In this document: one piece after another, positions 38,910 through 48,994 of the stretch | Layout of the letters: every line of letters begins with the position of its first letter | Position numbering within the stretch: the first letter of the stretch is position 1 | Source of the DNA: Chromohalobacter canadensis | GTDB lineage: Bacteria > Pseudomonadota > Gammaproteobacteria > Pseudomonadales > Halomonadaceae | Assembly (NCBI RefSeq): GCF_029544075.1 | Contig: NZ_JAJQJH010000007.1 | Span: forward strand, 62,001 to 126,000 | Reading direction: 5' to 3' | Length of the DNA stretch: 64,000 bases | Notes under the pieces: generated by a model | Database searches by the model: none | What the model was told of the DNA's origin: nothing | Seen by the model: only the letters and a program-made list of their open reading frames with translations | Position numbers and translations under genes: made by a program

Positions 38910-38951
38910 TTCGAGTCACGGGACAGCGCCCCGGGAGTCGGTAGGCGGTGA

Positions 38952-40610
<1,659 letters not shown>

Positions 40611-40671
40611 TTAATGGCGCGATTTAGTCGCGCAAACGTGAAACGAAAATGTGACTGGTGAGCGTTGTGAA

Positions 40672-40962
40672 TTACTCGGCAACGGCCAGAATATCGCTTT
40701 CGCTCATGATCAGGACTTCTTCACCGTCGATTTTTTCTTTCTCGACGCCAAAGCCATCCTTGAAAATCACGGTATCACCCACCTTGACGTCCAGCGGGCG
40801 CACTTCGCCATTCTCGAGAATACGACCGTTGCCGACAGCAAGGATTTCACCGCGAGTCGGTTTCTCTTGAGCGTTACCCGGAAGCACGATACCGCCAGCG
40901 GTCTTTTGCTCTTCTTCCATGCGACGGACGACGACACGATCGTGCAAAGGACGGATTTTCAT
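40672..40962 (-). CDS. groES: co-chaperonin GroES
   Basis: Heptameric lid of GroEL. 96 residues, opening [14 protein letters not shown], with the mobile loop [20 protein letters not shown] near 16-35 and [13 protein letters not shown] near 60. It leads the groESL operon. A sigma-32-type promoter lies about 136-161 bases upstream, and the leader holds a six-pair hairpin (41035-41054, GGCCTT with AAGGCC). Confidence 0.99.
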   Translation of the reverse strand: MKIRPLHDRVVVRRMEEEQKTAGGIVLPGNAQEKPTRGEILAVGNGRILENGEVRPLDVKVGDTVIFKDGFGVEKEKIDGEEVLIMSESDILAVAE

Positions 40963-41097
40963 TGCTCACGTTCTCCTGATGGTTCTATGGATCATAGGAT
41001 AATCCCGTTGAGCCAAGCTCAAGGGTGAAGGCTAGGCCTTCTGTTTATAAGGCCGACGCATCAAGGCGTTACGGCCGAATCATCTGTTAAGGGCTTG

Positions 41098-41123
41098 ATT
41101 GGGTCGACGTATCCACTTTCAAG
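41098..41123 (-). promoter_or_regulatory. heat-shock (sigma-32) promoter of groESL
   Basis: On the minus strand CTTGAAA (41117-41123) and CCCAAT (41098-41103) are 13 bases apart, matching the sigma-32 consensus CTTGAA, 13-15 bases, CCCCAT with one mismatch. It lies just past the fxsA stop and 136 bases before groES. No CIRCE element was seen. Confidence 0.8.
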
Positions 41124-41141
41124 GGCCCTTCATGAATTTTT

Positions 41142-41657
41142 TCAATGCCGAGAATCATCCTTCCCTATGTAGTCCCCTTCAATCGGTTGCTCGTCATTCG
41201 TCTGGTTATTTTGCGAGGCTTTATCCGTGCGCTGCGTATGTTCGTGCCAATCACTGGCTGTGGTTTGCTCCTGAGTCGCGCCACCGTAGCCCATCGTAAA
41301 AATTCGGCCGCGCCATCCACCGCGCTGTAGCCCACGGCCCAGAAAACGGCGGCTACTCGGAATGAGGCACAGTAGTCCTAAGCCGTCTGACAGGAAGCCT
41401 GGGGCGACCAGTAATGCTCCGCCGAAGATCAAGGCGGCCCCGGTAATCAACTCTTCCGAAGGAAGTTCCCCCTGGGCAAAGCGGATCTGGGCGCGCTGCA
41501 GGGTCTGTACCCCTTCGCGCCGAATCAGATGAAGGCCTAAGGCCCCGGACAGCAGTACCAATGCCAGCGTTGGAAGCAGACCGATCTGCCCTCCGATCGC
41601 GAACAGCACTACGAAATCGAGTAGCCCGAAAAGCGTAATGAAAAGTAACAGTGGCAT
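41142..41657 (-). CDS. fxsA: FxsA-family membrane protein
   Basis: FxsA is an inner-membrane protein; in E. coli its overexpression suppresses F exclusion of phage T7. The 171-residue product has hydrophobic segments near 1-20, 25-45 and 70-105 with the family motif GALGLHLIRREG near 38 and LITGAALIFGGALLVAPGFL near 70. The C-terminal 50 residues are polar, Gln- and Asp-rich. Gene order fxsA-groES-groEL is conserved in gammaproteobacteria. Confidence 0.92.
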   Translation of the reverse strand: MPLLLFITLFGLLDFVVLFAIGGQIGLLPTLALVLLSGALGLHLIRREGVQTLQRAQIRFAQGELPSEELITGAALIFGGALLVAPGFLSDGLGLLCLIPSSRRFLGRGLQRGGWRGRIFTMGYGGATQEQTTASDWHEHTQRTDKASQNNQTNDEQPIEGDYIGKDDSRH

Positions 41658-41852
41658 GGCGGCTCCGTGTGATTACGACTTTCCAGTAGATGGTGGCATG
41701 AGTGTGAATTGCAAGGGAAACGGCGCGGTGATGCAAGCGCGCTGTGATTGCTTCATGGAGACGCCATGCATCGCATGCTAAGCTCTTCATGTTGCGCTGC
41801 ACAAAAGTGCCGCGAGGTCCTGGCTCGTTACTTGAACGCGGGAGGTGTCGCC

Positions 41853-42614
41853 ATGGAGCTTGATGGGAAGGTGGTCGGTATAACGGGAGGCGCTCGAGGG
41901 TTGGGGTTAGCGATAGCGGCCGAACTAGGGGCACAGGGCGCGAGCATTGCATTGTTCGACCGCCAAGAAGAGGTTTTGAGCGCTGCGGTTGCCACACTGA
42001 AGGAGCGTAGCATTTCCGCGTACGCTTTTCTGGTCGATGTGACCGATGAAGATGGCGTGACCCGCGCATTCGCGCAGCAACGTGAGTCGCTGGGCCCGCT
42101 TGCTGTGTTGGTCAATAATGCGGGCGTCACTGACGATGGGCTGTTGGTGAAAGGCAGCGCGGGGCATATCGAGAAACGCATGACGCTAGATCAGTGGCAA
42201 CAGGTCATCGACGTCAATCTCACGGGTGTCTTCCTATGCGGTCGTGAAGGCGCGACGCAGATGGTGGAGGCGGGCCAGGGAGGGGTCATCGTCAATATCT
42301 CGAGTATTTCACGGTCCGGCAACATGGGGCAGGGAAATTACAGTGCCTCCAAGGCAGGGGTGGCAGCGCTGACGGTTACCTGGGCGAAAGAGCTGGCACG
42401 CCAAGGGATCCGCGTGGCTGCGGTGGCGCCAGGGTTCATCGAAACTGAGATGACGGCGTCCATGCGCGCCGAAGTGCTCGAGAAAATCAGCAAGGGCATT
42501 CCCTTGGGGCATCTGGGGCAACCGGTTGATATCGCCTCGAGCGTGCGTTATATCGTGGAAAATGACTATTTCACGGGAAGGGTGCTGGAGTGCGATGGCG
42601 GGCTGAGGATCTAA
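41853..42614 (+). CDS. short-chain dehydrogenase/reductase, FabG-like
   Basis: NAD(P)-dependent SDR. The ATG at 41853 follows GGAGGTG by five bases, which decides the start over a longer frame from 41748; 253 residues. Cofactor loop TGGARGLG near 11, NNAGVTDDG near 88, and catalytic Ser-Tyr-Lys in SISRSGNMGQGNYSASKAG near 150-168. Closest in style to 3-oxoacyl-ACP reductases (FabG), but it is not in a fatty acid cluster, so the substrate is open. It stands between divergent fxsA-groESL and convergent comEA. Confidence 0.85.
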   Translation: MELDGKVVGITGGARGLGLAIAAELGAQGASIALFDRQEEVLSAAVATLKERSISAYAFLVDVTDEDGVTRAFAQQRESLGPLAVLVNNAGVTDDGLLVKGSAGHIEKRMTLDQWQQVIDVNLTGVFLCGREGATQMVEAGQGGVIVNISSISRSGNMGQGNYSASKAGVAALTVTWAKELARQGIRVAAVAPGFIETEMTASMRAEVLEKISKGIPLGHLGQPVDIASSVRYIVENDYFTGRVLECDGGLRI

Positions 42615-42653
42615 AGGCTCGCCGGTGGTTCAGAGCACAACATGATGCCGGCC

Positions 42654-42689
42654 AAAAAGACGCTCGCGAGGGCCTCCCATGCGAGCGTC
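42654..42689 (-). terminator. terminator of comEA
   Basis: GACGCTCGC (42659-42667 on plus) pairs with GCGAGCGTC (42681-42689); on the minus strand the stem runs into TTTTT (42654-42658). It sits 13 bases past the comEA stop in a convergent gap. Confidence 0.85.
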
Positions 42690-42701
42690 GATAGGGTGGT
42701 A

Positions 42702-42974
42702 TCAGAACGTGACACGATCGTTTAGATCTTGCACCGTTCCTTCGCCGATGCCCTTGACGCGGGTCAGGGCGTCGAGTGAGGAGAAAGGTCCATTCGCATC
42801 ACGGTCCTCGATGATCGCCTGTGCTTTGACGTCGCCAATGCCCGGCAGCGCGGTCAGCGCTTCAGCAGAGGCGTGATTGATGTCGATAGGCGCCGAAGCA
42901 TCTTCCTGGGCGACCGCGAGGGTAGTGACGCTCAGCGCCAGTGTCAGTAGAGCACAGTTTAGTAGTTTCTTCAT
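42702..42974 (-). CDS. comEA: ComEA-family helix-hairpin-helix DNA-binding protein
   Basis: Small exported DNA-binding protein of the ComEA type; such proteins bind incoming DNA in the periplasm during natural transformation. 90 residues: a signal peptide (MKKLLNCALLTLALSVTTLAVAQ, given in part: cleavage expected after AVA near residue 22), then a helix-hairpin-helix pair with DINHASAEALTALPGIG near 32 and LTRVKGIGEGTVQDL near 70. AAAGGAG precedes the ATG. With the type IV pilus genes at 18.7-23.4 kb it gives the outline of a DNA-uptake route. A 22-base inverted repeat lies upstream. Confidence 0.92.
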   Translation of the reverse strand: MKKLLNCALLTLALSVTTLAVAQEDASAPIDINHASAEALTALPGIGDVKAQAIIEDRDANGPFSSLDALTRVKGIGEGTVQDLNDRVTF

Positions 42975-43037
42975 GCAATCACTCCTTTAGGTATGTCTTA
43001 TTGAGTGGCTTCACCATACCCAGATTTCCATGGTTGA

Positions 43038-43059
43038 AATGTCATCTTTTGATGACATT
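43038..43059. promoter_or_regulatory. 22-base inverted repeat upstream of comEA
   Basis: AATGTCATC (43038-43046) and GATGACATT (43051-43059) are perfect complements around TTTT, 64-85 bases upstream of the comEA start. A further GATGAC lies at 43071. The size and symmetry fit an operator for a dimeric regulator; there is no T-run that would make a terminator. Confidence 0.55.
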
Positions 43060-43193
43060 GTTTGTAAGCCGATGACTACAAATTAGGTTGTGCTTATAAG
43101 AAAAGGCTGGAGAGAAGCACTCGACAGGCGCTAGGTAGCGAAGCGAGGGCGGCGGTATAATGTCCCGCCATCATATTGTTTGCAGGAGACATC

Positions 43194-43895
43194 ATGCCGC
43201 GCCCCGATACGCCTTTGATCATCGCTCTCGACTACCCTGATCTTGACCAAGCACTTACCATGGCCGACCGGTTGGACCCTGCACACTGTCGGGTCAAGGT
43301 TGGCAAAGAGCTCTTCACGCGCAGTGGTCCGCAGATACTTGAGGCACTGCATGCACGTGGCTTCGAGGTGTTTCTGGATCTCAAGTTTCACGATATTCCC
43401 AACACGGTGGCGGGCGCCGTTGAAGCGGCAGCCGATCATGGCGTGTGGATGGTTAACGTCCACGCGGGTGGCGGGCGGCGCATGATGGAAGCGGCCAGAG
43501 AGCGGCTTGAGAAGCGTCGGCTCCCCACGCATCTGATAGCGGTGACAGTGCTCACCAGTATGGCGCGTGAAGACCTTGCCGAGATTGGCGTCGATGACGA
43601 CCCCTTGTCTCAGGTCGAGCGTTTGGCGGCGCTCTCGCAGCGTAGCGGCATGGACGGAGTGGTGTGTTCAGCGCAGGAAGCGACGGCACTGCGGGCACTA
43701 TGTGGCGATACGTTCTTGAAAGTCACGCCAGGTATACGACCCAGCGCTTCGAAGGGCGATGATCAACGCCGTACGTTGACGCCGGCACGGGCATTGGCGG
43801 CGGGGAGCACGCACCTGGTGATCGGCCGACCGGTGACGCAAGCCTCGAATCCGATGGCGGCATTGGCCGATATTGAGCAAGAGATCGGCCGCTAG
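43194..43895 (+). CDS. pyrF: orotidine 5'-phosphate decarboxylase
   Basis: Last enzyme of UMP synthesis. The ATG at 43194 has AGGAGA seven bases upstream and gives 233 residues, the size of the Pseudomonas enzyme. The catalytic Lys and Asp are in [13 protein letters not shown] near 60-72, and the phosphate loop is [12 protein letters not shown] near 212. It ends three bases from the lapB stop, with the two genes convergent and no terminator between them. Confidence 0.97.
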   Translation: MPRPDTPLIIALDYPDLDQALTMADRLDPAHCRVKVGKELFTRSGPQILEALHARGFEVFLDLKFHDIPNTVAGAVEAAADHGVWMVNVHAGGGRRMMEAARERLEKRRLPTHLIAVTVLTSMAREDLAEIGVDDDPLSQVERLAALSQRSGMDGVVCSAQEATALRALCGDTFLKVTPGIRPSASKGDDQRRTLTPARALAAGSTHLVIGRPVTQASNPMAALADIEQEIGR

Positions 43896-43898
43896 CGG

Positions 43899-45083
43899 CT
43901 ATTCGCCTTCCAGCCCGGTGATGGGCTTGGTGGTGCCCCAGCTTTGGCAGCGCGGGCATTGCCAATGCAATTGGGCGCTGCCGAAACCGCAGCGATGGCA
44001 ACGGTGGCGGGGGCGTGCCGCGAGTAGTTTTTGGGTGTGTTGTTTGAGCAGCAGCAGGCGCTCTCGGTCGCCATGGTCCTCACCGATCAGATAGAGGTCC
44101 ATGAGGTAATCGACGCCACGTAAGCTGGGGTGCGTTTGCAGCTGCTCACTAATGAGCGCGATGGCCGCTTCCTGGCTATCCGTACGCAGGCGGGACGCCG
44201 CTAGCATGATCACCACACTGGTGTAGTGCGTCTCTTGCAGTTTCGCTTCCAGAAAGGCACACCAGCCCACTTCGTCCTGAAGACGTCGATACGCCTCGTG
44301 CAAGGGGTCGAGTATGACGGGAAGGAATCCGGGGTCCTGCTCGGGGATCCGAGTGAGATGACGAATGACCGCCTTGTAATGTCCTGTGTCTCGTTCGAGT
44401 TCGGCGAGTAGCCATGTGGCTCGGACACAACGCTCATCGATCGAGAGGGCCTGGCGCAGACGTTTGCGAGCCATGCTGGGGCTCGCATTGTGCCGATCCT
44501 GCTGGGCGAGCTCGCAAAGCCAGTGAGCCGCGGCACGCTTGATATCGGCATCTTGGCGGATGAGCTGCGGCGTGGCGACATCCAACGCTTGTTGCCACTC
44601 CTTCTCTCGCTGGAGTAGATCGACCAGCAGGCGTTTGGCAGCGTCGCGTAGTCCCTCGTTGGGGGTGTCCTTCACCAGTGTTTGCAGGAGGCGTTCGGCG
44701 CGATCGAGCAATCCCAGGTTCAGGAAATCCCGCGACAATTCCAGTTGCACAAGCCCGCCTTGATAAGAAGTCAGCGTCGGACGTGCCAACAGATTCTGAT
44801 GGATCTTGACGGCGCGGTCGGCCTCGCCGCGCGAACGGAATAGGTTGCCCAGTGCAATGTGCGTCTCGATGGTGTCGCTATTGACCTCGAGCGCTTGCAC
44901 AAACGTCTCGATGGCCTGGTCCGGCTGCTCGTTGAGCAGATGATTGAGACCAATGAAATAGTCCCTGGGCAACGACACTTCGGGGGAGAGGCGTTCGCGA
45001 GCGCGCCGGCGCTCGCGACGTCCGAGCCACCAACCGATGGCAATCGCCGCGACCAATAGGCCAAGCAGCAGCGGATCAAGCAT
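43899..45083 (-). CDS. lapB: lipopolysaccharide assembly protein LapB (YciM)
   Basis: Inner-membrane-anchored TPR protein that promotes FtsH-dependent LpxC turnover and LPS assembly. 394 residues (389 in E. coli): one N-terminal membrane helix (residues 4-20), a chain of about nine TPR helices pairs, and a C-terminal rubredoxin-like metal knuckle with CHRCG and CPRC. Its ATG abuts the lapA stop, so the pair is coupled. LpxC, its indirect target, is encoded at 10.7 kb of the same window. Confidence 0.95.
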   Translation of the reverse strand: MLDPLLLGLLVAAIAIGWWLGRRERRRARERLSPEVSLPRDYFIGLNHLLNEQPDQAIETFVQALEVNSDTIETHIALGNLFRSRGEADRAVKIHQNLLARPTLTSYQGGLVQLELSRDFLNLGLLDRAERLLQTLVKDTPNEGLRDAAKRLLVDLLQREKEWQQALDVATPQLIRQDADIKRAAAHWLCELAQQDRHNASPSMARKRLRQALSIDERCVRATWLLAELERDTGHYKAVIRHLTRIPEQDPGFLPVILDPLHEAYRRLQDEVGWCAFLEAKLQETHYTSVVIMLAASRLRTDSQEAAIALISEQLQTHPSLRGVDYLMDLYLIGEDHGDRERLLLLKQHTQKLLAARPRHRCHRCGFGSAQLHWQCPRCQSWGTTKPITGLEGE

Positions 45084-45389
45084 TCAGGGCGCTTCCTTGA
45101 ACTCCTGGGTGCGTAGCCGATCCAGTTCCTTGCGCTGTTGTTGATTGTGGCGTTGGGCACGGGTCAGAAGCGTGCGCAGCCGCAAATAGATACCGGTCAT
45201 GGCCAGCATGCCGAGCATCACGCCGCAGGCCAGCGATATCAGCAGCCAAAGAGACAACGAGGCGGGCGGCAGTTCGACCCATATCAAGTCGAGCGGCATG
45301 GCCTGTTGGTTATTGACGGCAAACAGGATGCCGAGCAATAGGACGACCAGCAAGATGATGGCCAGCACGACACCTTTAAACCAACGCAT
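45084..45389 (-). CDS. lapA: lipopolysaccharide assembly protein LapA (YciS)
   Basis: Small bitopic or two-helix inner-membrane protein that works with LapB in LPS assembly. 101 residues with membrane helices near 5-25 and 44-66 and a basic, Gln-rich cytoplasmic tail (TRAQRHNQQQRKELDRL). The NNQQAMPLDLIW segment near 26 is family-typical. It lies between ihfB and lapB, the usual order. Confidence 0.94.
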   Translation of the reverse strand: MRWFKGVVLAIILLVVLLLGILFAVNNQQAMPLDLIWVELPPASLSLWLLISLACGVMLGMLAMTGIYLRLRTLLTRAQRHNQQQRKELDRLRTQEFKEAP

Positions 45390-45430
45390 GGGCAGGTTCC
45401 TTTTGCATGGAGATATGGCGCCCTGAGGCT

Positions 45431-45727
45431 TCAGTAGCCGAGTGCACGGCTGGCGTTGACCTGTTCGCGCAATTCCTTGCCGGGCTTGAAATGCGGCACG
45501 AACTTGCCCTGTAAGTCGACAGGGTCGCCGGTTTTGGGGTTACGTCCGGTCCGGGGTTCCCGAAAGTGTAGAGAGAAGCTACCGAACCCGCGAATTTCGA
45601 CGCGCCCGCCGCTGGAAAGCGAGTGGGTAATGTCTTCAAGAATGATCTTGACCGCTGCCTCGACCTCTTTGGCCGACAGCTCGGGCTGCCGAATGGCAAT
45701 CTGTTCAATCAACTCGGACTTGGTCAT
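45431..45727 (-). CDS. ihfB: integration host factor beta subunit
   Basis: DNA-bending HU-family protein, partner of IhfA. The ATG at 45727 ([11 protein letters not shown]) matches the family N terminus and gives 98 residues; the frame extends to 45763. The arm region [24 protein letters not shown] (residues about 40-63) contains the intercalating Pro in RNPKTG. In relatives it directly follows rpsA; here an unrelated 7.5-kb block lies between them. Confidence 0.97.
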   Translation of the reverse strand: MTKSELIEQIAIRQPELSAKEVEAAVKIILEDITHSLSSGGRVEIRGFGSFSLHFREPRTGRNPKTGDPVDLQGKFVPHFKPGKELREQVNASRALGY

Positions 45728-45951
45728 CAAATGTCTCCAAGCGACTTTGCCGCTCCGCTGCACATGGCAATAAAGCGACCACGATATTGTTGTGAATCCA
45801 GCATACTGCTCAAACCTTGATAAAACAACGCACTAGCACATTGCAAGTCAATATTAGCCGGTTTTGAGCAAGGAGTGGAAACGATGTGTCTCGCCAAGTC
45901 CTCGGGTATACTCGTCGTCTATTCATGTCATGACATCGCTTGGGAGTCTCC

Positions 45952-46230
45952 ATGCAGGACGATGTAACCATCAAACGGCTTTACTGGCACTCGCGGCGTG
46001 GCATGTGGGAGCTGGATCTACTGCTGATCCCGTTTCTCGAACATTGCTACCCGCAGCTCGATGAGGCGGACAAGGCCCGTTATCAGACGTTGATCGATCA
46101 GGAAGATCAGGACCTCTTCATCTGGCTAATGCGCCGAGAGTGGCCCGCCGACGCCGAGTTGCGGCGCATCGTCCAAATGATCGTTGATTATGCCGAAACC
46201 ACTTCCAACAATCAGTATCGTACCCTCTAG
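45952..46230 (+). CDS. sdhE: FAD assembly factor SdhE
   Basis: Small soluble protein needed for covalent flavinylation of succinate dehydrogenase. Starting at ATG 45952 the product is 92 residues; an in-frame GTG-type extension to 45940 is less likely. The defining RGM(x)E motif is present as RRGMWELDLLL near residue 15, and QDLFIWLMRR near 52 is conserved. The end overlaps the ygfX start by 41 bases, mirroring the enterobacterial sdhE-ygfX pair. Confidence 0.94.
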   Translation: MQDDVTIKRLYWHSRRGMWELDLLLIPFLEHCYPQLDEADKARYQTLIDQEDQDLFIWLMRREWPADAELRRIVQMIVDYAETTSNNQYRTL

Positions 46231-46597
46231 ACTCGACTTGGCGCTTCATGTCCTCGTCTGGGGGGTAGTGAGTGGCTTGTCGCTCATGCTGAGTGCAGGG
46301 TGGCTGACGTCTGCAGTATCGCTTAGTGGAGCGGCACTGGTGGGCTACTGGTGGCATGGCCAGCGGCGTTGGGAGTTGCGGGAGCGCCTCGACGGGGAGC
46401 ACGCCACATGGCAATGGCGTGAGGCCTCGGGGCAGTGGCAGAACGCTGCGCCGATACCGCTGCGTATCGGCGCGTGTTTGATCGGTTTGCGCCTCGGGCG
46501 CCGCATTATTTGGCTATGGCCGGATAGCGCGGCATCCATCTCGCGTCGCCTGCTACGTATACGGCTTCTGGAGGCGATGCCGTCGGGACGGCACTGA
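46190..46597 (+). CDS. ygfX: YgfX-like inner-membrane protein
   Basis: Membrane partner of SdhE; the E. coli protein has been described as a toxin acting on cytoskeletal proteins. The ATG at 46190 gives 135 residues, the E. coli length, with two close membrane helices near 20-55 and a soluble C-terminal domain (RIGACLIGLRLGRRIIWLWPDS near 90). The 41-base overlap with sdhE implies coupled translation. Sequence similarity across this family is low, so the call rests partly on position. Confidence 0.85.
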   Translation: MPKPLPTISIVPSRLDLALHVLVWGVVSGLSLMLSAGWLTSAVSLSGAALVGYWWHGQRRWELRERLDGEHATWQWREASGQWQNAAPIPLRIGACLIGLRLGRRIIWLWPDSAASISRRLLRIRLLEAMPSGRH

Positions 46598-46629
46598 ACA
46601 GCGGCATTGCCACTCATCGGTACTGGGAG

Positions 46630-47802
46630 TCAGCGTGCGTCATCCTCGGTGCGTTCCGGGTCGCCCCGGGATGTATCCAGTGGCATCGCCAGGCGGTCGC
46701 GAATCAGGGTGTGGCGTGAGGCGCGGCGACGCAAGCGGGCGCTGGGCAGTCGGTCGAGTGTCTGCAAGGTGTCGATGAGTGCTTGCGTAAGACGTGCCAG
46801 CTCACGGTTGAGCCACAGGTAGCCGCTCGGGCTGAACAAGGCGCGGTCGTTTTCGCCACGCGCCTCCAGGGCGGCTTGTGCATGGCGTTGCAAGTCGAAG
46901 GCGACCACCGTGATGTCGATGGTCTGCCCCGTGCGGACCTGGAATGCCAAACTGCCGAGCGCGCGCGCTAGGCGGTGTTGCTCGTCCCGCAAGCCATCGA
47001 GTTCGGCGATGATGTCGTGACCGGCCCGTGTTGCCCAGTGAGTTTCCAGGAGAAGCTCGATCGTCGACAGCATGCGTCGTTCCAGCGACAAAATGCGTTC
47101 CAAGTCATCGCGATGCAGACGGCGCTCGCTGTGGATGGCATCCACCAAGCCGCGTTGCTTGACCAGTTGATCCGTCGTGCTCTTCAACAACTGTCGCGTA
47201 TCGACGTCGTCATGCTGCGTCGCATTGGTATGTGCATGATACAGGCGTGCTAGCTTGTCGAGATTGTCGGCGAGTAGGAAACGTAAGAGGTCGGTGGCTT
47301 TCTGGGGCAGAATGAACAAGGTCGCGAGGATGCCGATGCTCGTTCCGATCAGCACATCGAAGGCTCGCCACAGGGCGATCCCCAAGTCCTGGTGGCCGTC
47401 ACCCACCACCATAAGCAATGTCACGCCGAACATCAGCGCGCTATAGCCATAGCGCGTGGCGAACGTGGTGTGCGTGGCGACTGCGATGCCGATCAGGGTC
47501 CAGGCTGGTACCACCCACGGCGCAGGTGCGGGAATCAGCACCAGCAATATGCCCCAGATCGCTCCCAGCACCGTGCCTAGAAGGCGTTGCCCCCCTTTGT
47601 CGATGACGCCGCCGATATGCGGCAGATTGCCCATGACCATCATCGTGCTGACCAGCGCCCAACTGCCATGAGGTATTTGCAGGGTCAGGATGACGATGAA
47701 GGTGATCGCCAACGCCAGCGAAGTACGCAGGACGTGCAGTCGATGGCGGTAGCGGTAGATGAAGTACGGATCGCGCAGACGAGTGGGCGACATCACTGTC
47801 AT
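46630..47802 (-). CDS. FUSC-family (YccS/AaeB-like) membrane protein
   Basis: Inner-membrane protein related to aromatic acid exporters. 390 residues: a hydrophobic N-terminal half with about six segments (LALAITFIVILTLQIPHGSW near 30, then DKGGQRLLGTVLGAIWGILL near 68, the FUSC signature), and a cytoplasmic helical half rich in Arg and Leu. It is only one FUSC unit, half of a full YccS, so it probably dimerises. Its ATG overlaps the stop of the small membrane gene upstream as ATGA. Confidence 0.82.
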   Translation of the reverse strand: MTVMSPTRLRDPYFIYRYRHRLHVLRTSLALAITFIVILTLQIPHGSWALVSTMMVMGNLPHIGGVIDKGGQRLLGTVLGAIWGILLVLIPAPAPWVVPAWTLIGIAVATHTTFATRYGYSALMFGVTLLMVVGDGHQDLGIALWRAFDVLIGTSIGILATLFILPQKATDLLRFLLADNLDKLARLYHAHTNATQHDDVDTRQLLKSTTDQLVKQRGLVDAIHSERRLHRDDLERILSLERRMLSTIELLLETHWATRAGHDIIAELDGLRDEQHRLARALGSLAFQVRTGQTIDITVVAFDLQRHAQAALEARGENDRALFSPSGYLWLNRELARLTQALIDTLQTLDRLPSARLRRRASRHTLIRDRLAMPLDTSRGDPERTEDDAR

Positions 47803-48065
47803 GACGCTCCGTGTTGGTGTCCGGCGAATGCTTTAGCTTTAGCGCGCGCCAATGTGGCCGCATGCACCATGCTGGCCACCCACAGCACGAGTAGTAGCAG
47901 CAACCAAATGAAGCTTAGCCAGCGAATGGGGATCATCATCAGCGCCATTAGCGTGATGAATCCGGCCAGCCACAATGTGGCCCACCCCCAGCGACGCAGG
48001 AACATGTGACCGAGCCCGGGTAGCAAGAAAGCCAATAAGAGCGTGATGAAGAGGCGGTGGCGCAT
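47799..48065 (-). CDS. small two- or three-helix membrane protein
   Basis: An 88-residue hydrophobic protein starting at ATG 48065 (MRHRLFITLLLAFLLPGLGH). It has helices near 4-20, 28-46 and 50-70 and the motif PGLGHMFLRRWGWA, which resembles the PGLGQ-type turn in several small membrane families. I cannot assign a function. It is coupled by an ATGA overlap to the FUSC gene downstream. Confidence 0.75.
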   Translation of the reverse strand: MRHRLFITLLLAFLLPGLGHMFLRRWGWATLWLAGFITLMALMMIPIRWLSFIWLLLLLVLWVASMVHAATLARAKAKAFAGHQHGAS

Positions 48066-48094
48066 GGAATCTCCGTTCGTCGTGGTCCGGGTAT

Positions 48095-48994
48095 TCATGA
48101 TGGTGTGTCATGATACAGCGTCTCGAGCGTCGGCGCGGCGCATCGTTGGCGCTCTGCGGCCGTCAGCAACGGTCTTAGTATGGCTTCGCGCTCGGTCGGT
48201 CTGCCGGCGAGGACATCTTGCAGCATCGAGGCGCGGTTATTGGCCGTGGCCGCGATGACCTCCCAGACGAGCGTATGCCAGCCCGCTGGTGGCGGGGTGA
48301 CACCTTCACCTTCGAGCAAGGGGCCGATCTCGTCGATGACGGTGTCGACCATGCGGCGAAAAGGTCGGTCGCGCAACTGGCCGTTACGAATCCGGTAGCG
48401 GGCTACGAGCGGGTTGATCGCGGCATTGATGGCGAGCTTGTGCCACAGGCGCTGAACGATTGCATCATCGTGATAGGCGCTTAATCCTGCCAGGTTGAGC
48501 CAATATACGCAGTCACGCGCCAGGGCAGGCCAGGTGTTGTCGATATCACCGACCCAGGTGGTCCCCGTGCCGGCATGTACGACGCCGGCATTGCTCTCGA
48601 CATAGGCGCCTTCGGTGGTGCTCGCGCAGAGCACCGGACCGGCCCAGATATCCGCTAACCGTGGCTGTATGCTGAAGCCGTTCTGCAGCGATAGCAGAGG
48701 CGTTTGAGGATCGATATGGGCTGCGAGTTCTTCGACGGCCGACAGGGTGGCATGGCTTTTGGTGGCGAGCACGACTAGCGCAGGGCGAGCGTGCGTGTGC
48801 AATGCCAGGGTGGCGAGCGTGGTACGTGCCACATCCACATCATGAATCTCGCCAGAAGGGGCATGATAGCGGAGCGGGCTATCGTCGGGGCGGCGGCCGA
48901 TCAAGTGTAGCGACAACGTGGTCGTCAAACGGATGGCGAAGAGTCGCCCTAGCGCGCCGGCGCCGAGAATCCACCATGTGGGCGCTGGGCGCAT
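48095..48994 (-). CDS. panE: 2-dehydropantoate 2-reductase family protein
   Basis: ApbA/PanE fold enzyme, NADPH-dependent reductase making pantoate for coenzyme A; paralogues act on other substrates. The ATG at 48994 overlaps the topB stop by one base and gives 299 residues; the longer frame to 49240 is inside topB. Seen: the nucleotide loop ILGAGALG near 10, LVVLATKSHAT near 73, LLSLQNGF near 98, and the catalytic-region KLAINAAINPLVA near 180. The exact substrate is inferred from family only. Confidence 0.85.
   Translation of the reverse strand: MRPAPTWWILGAGALGRLFAIRLTTTLSLHLIGRRPDDSPLRYHAPSGEIHDVDVARTTLATLALHTHARPALVVLATKSHATLSAVEELAAHIDPQTPLLSLQNGFSIQPRLADIWAGPVLCASTTEGAYVESNAGVVHAGTGTTWVGDIDNTWPALARDCVYWLNLAGLSAYHDDAIVQRLWHKLAINAAINPLVARYRIRNGQLRDRPFRRMVDTVIDEIGPLLEGEGVTPPPAGWHTLVWEVIAATANNRASMLQDVLAGRPTEREAILRPLLTAAERQRCAAPTLETLYHDTPS

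Noticed and set aside
38175-38951. Plus-strand 258-residue frame containing GYGLRAT repeats
   Set aside because: It is antisense to trmJ and its repeated peptide is only the translation of the GGGCTAC array; no ribosome site.
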